Below, one piece after another: positions 13,947 to 24,477 of a DNA stretch of 64,000 nucleotides; the stretch's first letter is position 1, and each line of letters begins with the position of its first letter. The stretch spans positions 5,084,001 to 5,148,000 of the forward strand of contig OZ017795.1 in NCBI GenBank assembly GCA_963969395.1. The letters are read 5' to 3'. Source of the stretch: Pseudoscleropodium purum (Eukaryota; Streptophyta; Bryopsida; Hypnales; Brachytheciaceae). Under the pieces are notes generated by a model that made no database searches, had not been told where the DNA came from, and was given only the letters and a program-made list of their open reading frames with translations. The position numbers and the translations under genes are program-made.

Positions 13947-14146
13947 ATTTTGAAATCTAGAGAAAGGTAGATTTGAAATTCAAAAGTCTAGAAAAAGGTA
14001 GTTGTAAAATTCTAAAATTTAGAAAGAAGGTAGATATGAAATTTTGAAATCTAGAGAAAGGTAGACTTGAAATTCAAAAGTCTAGAAAAAGGTAGTTGTA
14101 AAATTATAAAATTTAGAAAGAAGGTAGATATCAAATTTTGAAATCT
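13947..14146. repeat. Tandem repeat, period 94 bp, with 31-bp subunits
   Basis: Units begin with ATTTTGAAATCTAG at 13947, 14041 and (partial) 14135, exactly 94 bp apart, and the two full copies differ at only a few bases. Each unit is itself three diverged subunits of about 31 bp, each with a GAAATCTAGAAAGGTAG-like core. It lies wholly inside the CACTA element. Confidence 0.85.
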
Positions 14147-14377
14147 ACAAATCCTTGGGATTAATATTTTAAAATTTACAAATTTACAAGTTGCAAATAT
14201 AGATGAAGTTCTTTGCATGCTGTTGGATGACAAAAAATCACAACTAGATTGCAACTAATGTAGTTTGTTCATTGTAATTGTGGGCTCTAAATTGTCACCT
14301 AGTTGAAAACATCCTATGCAACTACAAAACGAGTTGCACATTGTAGTTGCAAAATCCTTCATTTTCTTCTAGTGAAT

Positions 14378-16062
14378 GCATGGTGAGCTTGTCTTACATT
14401 TTTGTAAATGATGGTATAATTATCAAGCTTGAATTGTGTACATATATCTCATCGTTGTAGGATTTTAGAAGTCACCCATTTGTATTTCTTTCTTGTATAA
14501 TATAAAATGTACATTTAATCATGATCAAAAAATTGTATTATCAATTCCAAGCCAAAAAAAATAATGTTTTATCTCCATCACTTGATAGATTTACTATGCA
14601 AGCATCCACTTGCAATTTGTGAGCACCATTTAGATAGAAGAGAGAGAAATGACTCTAGTTCTTTGGTAGAATTAGTAGAAAGAAGCTCCACATAGTATAT
14701 TAGTTTGCTTTGTCCTTAGAATAGAGACTACCCATCAACTTCTTACTTCTCAATTTTTAGTTTTTATTCCTATTTTCAATCTTTTTACACTTCAACCCAT
14801 TTTAATGAAAGATCACTCATTCATGACAATTTGGTAAAGGTCTTCAATCTACATGTAGTTTGGCAAACCTAAATGAGATAAGTGTTTTTCCAACACAAAT
14901 TTTGGAGGCAAAGTTTTGTGGCCCCAAAAACATTTTCTAGTAGCAAAACTTCCTTTGGCTTGTCAAAGATTGTGAGCGATTGTAGAATTCATGTATGGCT
15001 TTGTCTTTGAAGTTGTTTGGAATGTGATTATGTGATTTTGTCAAGCAAATTAATTTACAACCTAATGTACAACCTTGTAGACAAAATAATACTAATTTTG
15101 TTCCTATAGTAAGACTCTAAAATGCAATGGCCATGAAGTTAGAATGCCAAGCATATTAACTTGAGACCTTCTAGGGTTTGTAATACAACTACCAACAATC
15201 AAAGGGACTTGCTAACAAAGTGAATAATTATGTTGTGTTTTTTATGCAAATATTACTTAGCTTGAAAAATTATAGAAATTTTTATTATCTTAAAAATATG
15301 CTTGGATTGTTATTTGTAGTTAGAATCATTGAAATATCTTGAAATGAAACATGATTTTTTTTCAAACATTTGGAAACTTACATTTAAAAAGAAATGTGGT
15401 AGTATTCAATTCTTACACATTTGTACATAGACTTTAATATCTTCACTAAAATTTAGGACTAAAAAGACATACACTTTGGTTGGAGGTATCTCTAAATCTA
15501 ATTATTAAAGTTAACCTTGTACTACCCACAAGGACAAAAAATGACTTTTTGAAATAGCTAGAAAGCTCTACAATTCTATAGAGGACAAACAATAATTATT
15601 TTTAATCCAAATTTTTTTAACTCATTGAAAAAGTGGTTTGCAATATGGTCACCCAAAACTCAGTGCATAATGATAGCAATATTTTTAGAGAAATGTTGAT
15701 GAATCACAAAATATGGATCAGTATGTAGTGTATGTTGGCATTTTGTATTTTTTCCTCTAGATCTAAATTTAAAGCCAAAAAAATGATATTTTTTGAATTT
15801 TATTTCAACTATTTAAATAACAAAAGATTATCAAGTTTAATATCTATTATAATAATAAAAAGTTTAATTCCTAAAATTCAAGGTTTTATTGTAATTTGAA
15901 CTTTGGGCCTATAGCCATGGAATACTAATTTTCTAATTTTCTAATGACCCAACAAATGTTTTTGCATGATGATGTTTTAAACTATAATATTTATTCATAG
16001 AAAAGATTTTTTAAGCATGTGCTATATTTGATGTGAATTTTTACTTTAATTAAATATTTTAG
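14378..16062. other. AT-rich DNA between two CACTA remnants
   Basis: No gene is recognisable. The right part may be the inside of the CACTA copy that ends at 16350, since an exon of that element starts at 16063, but its left end could not be found. Confidence 0.45.
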
Positions 16063-16215
16063 TTGCAAACAAGTTATGAAGAAGTCACAAACAAGTTGCA
16101 AAAGAATGAAAAGAATAAACTTCATGAGGCGATAAGTGCCAAGTCAGCAACCACATTAAAAATGGATGTTGACAAAGTTCTAACTAGGATGTTAGATGAA
16201 AACCAATCCAATTGA
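16063..16215 (+). pseudogene. Terminal exon of a CACTA-element protein
   Basis: After a plausible splice acceptor (ATATTTTAG, ending 16062) an open frame of 50 codons ends in TGA at 16213-16215. It is charged and helical-looking. Its end, MDVDKVLTRMLDENQSN, aligns with ANIDEVLCMLLDDKKSQ from the CACTA element at 14193, which also stops shortly afterwards. In both copies the frame ends just inside the transposon's right terminus. This is the normal place for the second protein of CACTA elements, but the match to a named family is not established. Confidence 0.55.
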
Positions 16216-16350
16216 CCTTTACAACTACATTTTAAAAAATGACTTGTCTACTTTGACCGTGAGTCTCCAAATTTGCATGAGTTGCAAATGTCCCATCCAA
16301 CTAAAAGAGCAGTTGCTCTTGTAGTTAAAATCCTTCATTTTCTTCTAGTG
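16080..16350. mobile_element. Orphan right end of a CACTA element
   Basis: The DNA ends AAATCCTTCATTTTCTTCTAGTG at 16350, identical over its last 22 bp to the right end of the CACTA element at 14374. It shares GTTGCA and AACTA subterminal words. No partner left terminus with matching target duplication (ATT) was found upstream, so this copy is truncated or its left end has diverged. Confidence 0.7.
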
Positions 16351-17479
16351 ATTGCAATTGGAACTAGCTCTATGTGTTAAAATCCGAATAATATAGTTTT
16401 GTACATATCTTTTCATTCATTTTGTCACCTTTAAAGTTGAGTTGAAATTATAAAATATTATTTCATATTCTTATTTTTATTTTTGTCTAAAATTCCAAAT
16501 GATTCTAATATATGTCATCAAAGAAAAATTGGGGTCCATAGAAGCCTAAATTAGAAGGTACAATTATGACATTAAAAATTAGGAAGAAATGCTATTTGGC
16601 CAATGCCAACACAGAGCTTTATGTGATGACATCAATGCAAACATCATTTGCTTCTCTTTTGGGTTCAAGAATTAAGAAGAAAATTGTTGGAAATAGCCTA
16701 TGCTACACTAGAATTCAGTACATTTTTTTTGGCAAAAAAAAACAAAATGCATTAAAAAAAAACACCTGGTGAAATTCCCTTTGAAAAGCATGATGGGAAA
16801 AGGCTGTGTTTTTGCCCAGGTGGTGGCTAACCTGGACAACTGGGTGCCAATTTGGCACCCATCTCATCCTCCAATTAGGGTTTACTCACCAATTTATTCA
16901 ATCACCTCCACTCCTTGCCTAGTACTTATCACCACTAATTTGTATTTAGGATGACTTCGCTCTCTAGACGCTTAGATGCTTTCACCATAGATTTGTTGTT
17001 TCTGTGTTCATTTCATTCTTGTAATCACCAACGTAGTAGAGGATTGGAGTGATTATTTTGCCACCAAAAAACTTCATGGCACTTGGATTTTGCCAATGCC
17101 TATGCGAGGTTGTGGTTTAATTTTGCCTTCAAGAAAGTACCTCATCGAGTGGCCGTAATGCGCAATTGTAATTGCCCACTCTTTGCTTTTGATTGTCATT
17201 CATTAATTTGTACTTTGATTGTTTTCATTTCCTTCAAATGGCGGTGTACCTAGATCAATGTTGTTGTGCTCTTTTGCTTCAATTGAAATTGTGTCGCACT
17301 GTATGTTTCCACCATAACATTGGACATGCTAGTCATTCTATAATTCCCTTCTTGAATCGTGTGTGTTGCGCCACGATTGGGGTTTCTCACTTGTTGATTG
17401 TGTGCCCGTTGTTTGTGAGAGTCCAATGTCTGCGATGGAGTCTCTGCGTGAAAATGGAGGCGAGGGTGCGGTTGCAAAA

Positions 17480-20400
17480 GTAGTCAAGGTTGTTGTTGTT
17501 GCATGCAATGCTTAGAAGAAAGCAGAAAAAGCGGCTAAAGAAGCGTTGGAGGTGACCCACCATGAGCTCTAACAGAAGGGCAAGATCATTGATTCACAGA
17601 GGGACAAAATGCACAAGAAGATTGTGAAATCATACTTTCAGTCTTCATGAGGGGCTACAACGGGTCAACGACTTTCGTTGGTGTTCGATGGTTGCATGTT
17701 TGAAGTACTGGATGTTGAACCAATATCTGGCAAGGAATACCCAAGTGACAAAGAGGGTGGGCAATTGAATCAAAGCATTTCTATGTCTATGGATACTACT
17801 TGTACACCTGGTTCTTCGTCTAGGTCCAGGGATATTGTTGTTTTGAGTTCTAAGTCACCTACGTTTGTACTTTCGGAATCTTCCTCTAATAAGGATAATT
17901 CAACATTTGTGGAGGTACCTATAGAGTTTGAGGGCTCCTCCTCTAACTCTGACTTCTAATCCCCTCCCTCAAAAAAAGTTGGCGCACGCTGCATGAAGAT
18001 TGGCAGTTCTGGTTCCACAATACAAACTCAATTCGATCGTCACCAAAAATTTCAAACAATTTGGGTTGCAAAGTTGCTATGGGTGGAAGGTATAATGGCT
18101 AATGATGGGATTTTGCATATGGTGAAGTGCAAAGTTTGCAGTGTGATTGACAAAAAGCTTTGTGTGATGGCGCCCAAATCCGACACGCTTTTCAAGCATG
18201 ACGGCAAACATACAACATAGAAAGACATGCCTCAATATGAAATTAAGGCTAGAGAACAACACATGGCTACAAGTATAGGAAAAACATGTGCCTCTACACT
18301 GCAAAGCCTACAACTATGGTTCTTGAGCAAATCAATCAGTGCACCACCTTGGAGGCATGCAAAAAGAGGGTACAATTTACTAAATTATTTCAATTGCTTG
18401 ATGATGGTTGTCCTATGCCCAAGTTTGAATCATGTCAAACTTCATACAAGCTGTTGGGTGTTCCTTACCTTCCTGCTGCACATTGGTGCATTAGTTCTGG
18501 TTGGATCATGGCGGGGGATATATATAGACAAGTTTTAGAAGAAACGGAATGATTGATTGCTACCGCGAGGTATATAGCACTTATTGTTGACAAAGTAACA
18601 ACGGTTTATAACAACTTTCTTTTAGTCCATGCCTACATTCTACAGGACTAGGCCCGCATTCCTCTCCTGATCTCATTGTAGAGGGTTGAATGCTTACCGA
18701 ACGCAAAAAACATTACTCACTTGATTGTGGGAGCAATGCACTCTGGTGGGGCTATAGATGCTGAATCTATGGTCAAGAAGTTGCTGAGTTTTGGGGTAGA
18801 TGGGGCCTCTGCACTACAAGTTTCATGTTTTAGAGTCACTCTCCAAATTAAGGAGAAGCATGCACCCTTCTCAATTGGCGTTCATTGCATGGCCCAATGT
18901 TGTAACTTAGCTTTCAAGGCCTTATCTGAACTTGGAATCTTCTCTGATATAGACAAACTGCTTTCTGTTACTCATATTTATTTTTGTAAAAGTCCAAAAA
19001 GATATTTGAAGTTCAAGATGTTGGCAGAGTTGACAGAGACCAAAGGTCTAAAAATGCTCCAAAATGTTCAAACTAGGTGGGTCAGCCTCATTAAGCCTTT
19101 GCGATGCCTACTTTCCGAGTATCAGAGCCTTATTTATAAAATGATTGTCGATTTGAACGACAACAACAAAGTCGAGGTTTGTTTCCGTTTACTCCTTTTT
19201 CTTCTTAAAAATACTTTTATTGCTTGCTTGACATGGTTTCCCAATTGGCTAAAGTAGGTTTACATTGCTTTTTTGTTCATTGTTCTCCTTTCATTTTGTC
19301 TATTGTATTCATTGTTTGACTCGACCACTGTAGGGGATCTTTGTAAATGTATTGAAGATAGTCTATGGGTTCTTGTAGGCATGCCTACAACTCCTCCTGG
19401 ATCTGTTCACCTTGCTCAGAATGTGCACTCTTTTGCCATTGCTTGAATCCATTGATACACAGGTGCAATTTGCCTAGAAACAAGATGTATTCATTGGGGA
19501 TTTTGTGGCTGCCGTGAAAATTTGCCAAGCATCTTTGTATCAAATGTACAAGGACAATGGGACGACCTATAGCACGGATGAGTCCTAGAGTTTAAAAACC
19601 TTCTTGATTGTAGTTACAAACAAATATACATTACGTGGATTACTGACCTCAACTATGATGATTCAATTGTGTTGTCCTTCATTTGTAACGAAGAACAAAT
19701 TCGTAGAGAGCACAAGGGATCTCTAGTGGATAGAGAAATATAGGCTACGCTATTGACCAAGGTCAAGGGGAATGTACAAGTAAGTGGGCTTCACATTATT
19801 TCAATTTTATATCATATTTGTAAATATGTATTCCATTTTTGCTCCTTCTCTAAGTTATTGAATATTGATGTCTTGCATTCTGTGTATGCTAGGTGCTGCC
19901 AAAATGCTAATGGCCAAATTGGATGCGAGATTCCGAGCCCACAACGTCATGAACGCTTTTGGTATATTTTGTCCTCAATATTGGTGTCAGCCAAACGCTG
20001 AGGATGCATTTGACAACCACTTGCATATACTAATGGACACATACGGTTATGGGAAGGTCTTGAGTGAGGGCAACAAGAAGCTATTGATCAAACCCCTAAT
20101 TGACTGTGATACTTTAATTTTCTAGCGCACTTTGTTCAAAACATGCATAGAATCTAATGCATGGGCAGCCATGCTCCCACCTTTTGATTTGAATCCATTG
20201 GCAAAGGTGTAGTGCGTCTTGGATTTCAATAATAGCCTCTCATAGAATTTTGGTGAATTTGTAAAGCTTGCAAAGATGGCGGTGGTTCATGTTCTAGGAC
20301 CTGTAGACTCGTGGAAGACAAAAGATTGTTTTATAGCATTGGTTTTTTGAAGTCAAAGTTGTGGAATAACCTTGAAGAAAACCTTTAGGTTGTGGTATGG

Positions 20401-20560
20401 ATGATCTCTTAGAGAATTTTCACACTAGATTCCTTCCCTTACCAAAAAGTCTTTGATGACTGGTTCATTACTGGAGGGTGGGGGAGATACTTGGCTTTTA
20501 TTTAGTGTGTGCAAGAATCTACTGTTTTAGCTAGGGCGATGTAGTGGGTAGTACAGAGGG
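17480..20560 (+). pseudogene. BED zinc-finger hAT-like transposase, decayed
   Basis: Coding blocks in order: a charged region (about 17510-17640); a serine-rich stretch (17678-17959); a BED-like zinc finger with CKVC near 18130 and H-x3-H near 18205; then VDKVTT near 18590, SFGVDGAS near 18790, GVHCMAQCCNLA near 18870, SPKRYLKF near 18990 and QTRWVSL near 19070. These match hAT-type transposases of the family with a KWDTLxKHEG finger. A 113-bp intron (19780-19892, GT-AG) rejoins the frame as GECT|SAAKMLMAKLDARF. The C-terminal part runs past 20100. Stops at 18550, 18650 and elsewhere show that it is dead. It would have cut and pasted the flanking inverted-repeat element. Confidence 0.8.
19780..19892 (+). 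other. Intron in the hAT-like transposase
   Basis: The donor GTAAGTGGG follows ...GGGGAATGTACAA, and the acceptor TATGCTAG precedes GTGCTGCC. Removing it joins AIDQGQGECT to SAAKMLMAKLDARF in one frame, which supports true splicing in the ancestral gene. Confidence 0.7.
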
Positions 20561-21129
20561 CCTTCTGCCAGGTAGTTGATTTATGTAGGTATTTCCCAGA
20601 CGGTGCAAAGTAGATTTGTCTTGCACCACTCATGTTGTTCTTTGCTTTGTGAATTCCTTTCACAAGATTTGAATATTACTCAATGTTTGTATTGGGTCTC
20701 ATGGACTTTCGTTATTTCATTTGTGTTGTTTACAGTCAAGCACTACCTGACTTTGGCATCCAAGGGGCTTGGATGTGGGTGTAGGTGATTTGTATTTGTG
20801 TTGTTTGACCTATTTTTCTTAGCAATGTTCTGTTGTTTATTGGGCAAAAACACAACCTTTTAGGGTTGACGAATCTCAACGTCCGCCCCAAAATAGCGTC
20901 CGTTTTTCGGACGTCCGGATGCACGGACGCTAGCGGATGCAACGTCCCGACCGCCGTCGGAAAGCGGACGGGCGGGGCGGATGCCCAGATCGTGTGGACC
21001 AGATCAGTCCGCGCGTCGATCGGATGGCCGTAATCGGACGGACATGGCGAACGGGGCGGACGGTGTCTTGATGGAAATTCTTCCATCATGTAAATATATC
21101 TACTGAGCTTTGTGTGTTTGAGTTTCAAT

Positions 21130-21414
21130 AAACAAAGAGTTGAGATAAAAGGAGTTGGTCGTGGTGAGAACCACAGTTTGATGCAACGGAGCGCCTGTTG
21201 GCATTTGGATGTTGCACTGTCTTGTCACAAGCACAACTCAGGGGGGGTAGATGGCGGGTTGGCTGGTCCAATTTCCTGCCTCACTTGCTTGCCAAGCCGT
21301 AGGCCACCCAAGCCGCTCGACGGGTCCAATTGGATTCGAACCCGGACCGGCGGGTGGCCAAAGACCACCGCTTCTTCAGCCAACCAAGTCCGCGACTTGG
21401 TGACTGTAGGATGA
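21130..21414 (-). mobile_element. Possible tRNA-derived SINE
   Basis: On the minus strand a good RNA polymerase III B box, GGTTCGAATCC (21332-21342), lies about 40 bases after an A-box-like TGGCTGAAGAAGCGG (21368-21382). The surrounding DNA does not fold into a tRNA acceptor stem, so it is not a tRNA gene. The spacing fits a SINE head. The 3' end and target duplication were not identified. Confidence 0.4.
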
Positions 21415-21751
21415 TTTTCAACGCTTTTATACCTATAAGGGCACGTGGCTACTCTTTAGTGATTTTTTTTATTAGGTTTGTTCATTTAATTTTACTTATC
21501 TAGTTGATTGGAAGGCTCATGTGTTTTTGCCTTTCCATTAAATAAAATTGTTAAGGGATTAGATGGATTTGAAAAATAAAAATAAAATAAGAGAAAAGAA
21601 AGGAGCATCTTTGGTGGGGCTTGAAAGGAGAGGAGTATGGGCTGATGTGCCCCACCTCCTTGCTTGAAATGGGGGTGTAGGAGAGTGTGGAGAGATTCTT
21701 TTTGGCATGTGTGTGTATAGGAGTGAATAGAGAAACTTGAGTGTGAAAAAA

Positions 21752-22649
21752 AATCCGAAACTTCGAGGAGTGATATCTCCCATTGTATGAGGCCTTTGGT
21801 AATGAAATTTGGTGAGATTGTTCCTTGTGAAATTGATTTTTCAAAATGAGTTTGCAAGTTTGATTTGTAGTTAAGATGAAAAGTTATGAGCGTTTGAATT
21901 TGAGGAGTTTTAGTGCCTTTCATGAAGAAAGGCTGAGACTTTGTTAAGCCGTAGCTGACGTTCAGTCCATCAATTTGCAAAGGGACTTTGGAAGCATGTT
22001 CATCTTAATCTTAGCTTTCCAAAGAGTCATTAAACTTAAGATTTGGAGTTTGGAGGAAGAAGTTATGGAGGTGTGATGACTTGGAGGTTGACTACCACTT
22101 GTGAAGAGCAAGGCCGAAACTTTGGAGGGCCATAACCTTCGTTCAGTATAAGGATTTCTTTTGAAAATTTTATGAGTGTTAGTTTGTTTATTTATCTCTC
22201 TAAATAGCTATCACAAGAGCTATTTGGAGTTTTATTGAAGAAAGTATAGAGTGTAGAAGTTTAGAGGTTGAGTGGATTCTCAAAATAGGAGACCGAGACT
22301 TTGTTGGGCTGTAACTTATGGACAGAGTTTTAGTTCTTAGTGAAATTTTCACATGTTGTAGCCGGATGTGTTATCTTTCCAAATTGCTATCACACTTGTG
22401 TTCAGGGTTTGTAAATCAAAAGTTATAAGAAGTTTGAAGAGGCAGTGGTTGGTTGGCAAGGAGGAGAAGAGCCGCCACTTTGTTTGCCTATAACTTTTGG
22501 ACAGTAGTTTAGAATAAAGTGAAATTTGGAGAGGTGTTAAGTTACTAGGTTAGCTTTCCAAAATGCTATTGCACTTAGTATTTGGAGTTGTGAGCCATCT
22601 GTGGCACTAGATAAAAGGTCGCAGCTATTTTAGGGTACGGCTTTGAAGA
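21752..22649. repeat. Five-unit tandem array, period about 180 bp
   Basis: A recurring block (GGCCGAGACTTTGTTGGGC-like, then CTGTAACTT...GTTCAGT, then AGCTTTCCAAATGCTATCAC) starts at about 21752, 21931, 22112, 22291 and 22470, with spacings of 179-181 bp. Units differ considerably, so the array is old. A shortened sixth unit may begin near 22615. The period is close to a nucleosome repeat and to plant satellites. It is non-coding on both strands. Confidence 0.8.
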
Positions 22650-23164
22650 TTTCTCATTGTTTTTATCAAAACATGAAGACTTGAAGATTGAAGACTTGAA
22701 GAGGAATGTTTTGGGTTTTTTTTATATGTATGTGTGGGATGTGGCTTTATTATTCCTAGCCTGATTTGGAGGCTCGTTGTTTTTTATTTCCTTTTGCTTT
22801 GTAACCCTGGTTGCGGGTAGTTTAGGTAAAACCAAGACTCAACCCCATTTATTGTCGTGGTGACGAAGTGGGGTTAATGGCCCACATGGTCGAGACTTGC
22901 TTGTTCTCACGATCTGGAGTTTTGGCCAGCAGACCGTGAATTTGAAGTTTAGGATCCCATCATTCGAACGGTAGCTCGTGTCTACTGTCCCGTTTTACTC
23001 GTCCCGTATCCCGTGGTTTCTTATCCCTTCCTTGACCCTTATACCTATCTAGAGCCTACACAGGATAGGCCAACGGGCACCGTTTGAAGACTGAAGATTG
23101 AAGAAGACACCCAGTATACAACAAACATTTGTAGCCAAACACCCCGTGTGTTCCTAAAGCGCGC
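22650..23164. other. Remaining insert DNA, no gene seen
   Basis: This is the distal part of the 2.1 kb insert. It has mixed composition, with GAAGACTTGAAGATTGAAGA-like runs at 22670-22700 and 23085-23105. No protein or RNA gene is recognised, and no LTR pair could be matched across the insert. Confidence 0.4.
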
Positions 23165-23380
23165 TCCTCTCTACCCGACAACGGGCAAACAGGCGGACGG
23201 GGGACAGGCGGACGTTGCGTCCGCCGGACCGCGAATGTCAGCGGACGCTGCGGACACAGTGTCCGCGTCCGGACATCGTGTCAACCTTGCAACTTTTTCC
23301 CATCATGCTTTTCAAATGCAATTTCACTAGGTGTTTTTTTAGTGCATTTTGGCTTTTTTCCACCCAAAAAAGATACACTG

Positions 23381-23890
23381 ATTGTTTGTTTATTGAACTT
23401 GTTGTTCTTGGCAATGTTTGTGTGTTTTGTTGTTGGATTTGGTGAAGAAAATTGTTGACTTAGGCTTCGGAGGGGGTTTGGTTTGGATGTAGGTAACGGG
23501 TTTTTCTTCGGCAAATTGTATTACGGAATGTTTGTATCCAGTTTCTAATTAGCCATTGTGAATATATGCTAAATTTTGCACATAACTTCCCTTTGCATTG
23601 CACATGTCATTGATTTCTGTTATTTCATTCTTGTTATTAGTTTATTTACATAAGGGCAGGAATTGACTTTGGCATCGGAGGGGATTGGGTGTAGGTGCAT
23701 GACTACAGGTGATTGTGCACAATGTACTTGTTGTTTCCCTTGTTCTTTTTGGCAATGCTCCATTTTTTGTTTATTTAACTTTTTGTTCTTGGCAATTTCC
23801 ACTTATTCTCTTGTGCAATGCATTTGGTGAAGAAATTTTCTAACTTAGGCTTTAGGGGGGGTTTGGATTGGACGTAGGTTACGGTTTTAC
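23381..23890. repeat. Diverged direct repeats of transposon 3' DNA
   Basis: Blocks with GACTTTGGCATC-like or GACTTAGGCTTC-like starts, followed by GGAGGGGGTTTGGATGTAGGT, recur near 23456, 23663 and 23837. A related block sits just inside the hAT-like element at 20749. Each is linked to a TTCTTGGCAATG word. They appear to be repeated copies of the subterminal DNA of that transposon. Confidence 0.6.
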
Positions 23891-24477
23891 CTCCAATGCA
23901 AGGTGTTCAAAATTAGGGTGCCTTTGGTAGAAACAAAGAAATTGCTAAAAAAAAATAAATCCACCCTAAAAATCTCGCCAATCACTACACACCTCACTAT
24001 TTCAATTTGCCAAAAGAACGTCCCAATGCACTTCACAATTGCCATAAAAAACCCACCTTTCAATAAAAAATTGCCATTAAAAAACTCCAATGAACAAAAA
24101 TTTTGCCAAATATTGCTTCCTTGAAATATGCTCATCGCCGCACTTAAACTACCTAAGACAACAAACTTATCACCAAGTTCATTGGCATCTTCACAGAAGT
24201 ATTGCCTTTTCATTCATTTCTAAAACGTGAAAAAAATTCTAGTAGAATTATTCTATATGTCAAAATATTCTTTTTGATAATCCATCTTCATTGCTTGAAG
24301 TGCTTCATTGCGAATATGGACCTTATTAGTACAACAACTGTGCAGTGTGCACATGGCTATCGCCTCATTAAATTGGCATAAATGCACTTTGTACCAATCT
24401 AAACCATGCATCCTCTCATGTTAGCAATTGGACCATAGTTTAGAGGGCAACTTGTGACATTGATGAGATAAATAATG
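23891..24477. other. Intergenic, nothing recognised
   Basis: Short frames on both strands (23887-24213) have no recognised similarity. No repeat or RNA gene was seen. Confidence 0.4.

Larger units (their letters stand above)
13420..14374. mobile_element. Short CACTA (En/Spm-type) transposon
   Basis: The left end reads CACTAGAAGAAAA and the right end is its exact reverse complement, a 13-bp terminal inverted repeat of the CACTA superfamily. It is flanked by a perfect 3-bp target duplication, AAT (13417-13419 and 14375-14377), the size expected for CACTA. Subterminal DNA is packed with CAACTAG/CTAGTTG and GTTGCA words, as in the transposase-binding subterminal repeats of this superfamily. At 955 bp it cannot be autonomous. 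Near its right end 21 codons (14193-14255, then TAA) remain from a protein C-terminus that also occurs in the orphan end at 16063-16215. Confidence 0.88.
20861..23289 (-). mobile_element. CpG-rich hAT-type element carrying 2.1 kb of extra DNA
   Basis: The ends are TAGGGTTGACGAATC and, reversed, CAAGGTTGACACG. The flanking 8-mers CAACCTTT (20853-20860) and CAACTTTT (23290-23297) differ at one base, as for an old 8-bp hAT target duplication. The outer parts (about 20861-21060 and 23165-23289) are dense in GGACG/CGTCC and together align with the whole of the 268-317 bp copies at 26247 and 50715, in reverse. The centre (about 21061-23165) is therefore an added insert. It holds a tRNA-like SINE candidate and an array of about 180-bp units. 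Confidence 0.75.
16716..23380 (+). mobile_element. hAT-like transposon with 103-bp inverted repeats, interrupted
   Basis: The left arm is 16716-16818. The right arm is 20841-20860 joined to 23298-23380. Both sum to 103 bp and are close inverted copies (both start CAGT, share AAAGCATGATGGGAAAA, and end at TGTGTTTTTGCCCA). The right arm is split by another hAT-type element (20861-23289) plus its target duplication; removing these restores the match. Between the arms lies a BED/hAT-like transposase relic (about 17.5-20.5 kb). I could not find an 8-bp target duplication outside the arms, so the exact outer ends are uncertain. Copies of the subterminal DNA continue past the right arm to about 23890. 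Confidence 0.7.

Noticed and set aside
16940..16975. CTTAGATGCTTTCA, resembling antisense large-subunit rRNA
   Set aside because: Only about 14 bases match and the neighbouring DNA does not continue the rRNA; chance.
20736..21128. 130-codon minus-strand frame across the CpG-rich element
   Set aside because: GC-rich repeat DNA lacks stop codons by composition. The same DNA in other copies has different frames, and its ends are transposon termini.
21332..21342. A tRNA gene on the minus strand
   Set aside because: The B box is good, but no acceptor stem or anticodon arm can be formed around it.
21492..21980. 162-codon minus-strand frame
   Set aside because: It lies in non-coding insert DNA and partly in the 180-bp array. 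No domain, low-complexity Ser/Pro/Phe content.
21061..23164. LTR retrotransposon inside the MITE (TG...CA ends)
   Set aside because: No matching pair of long terminal repeats, no primer-binding site and no exact target duplication could be found.
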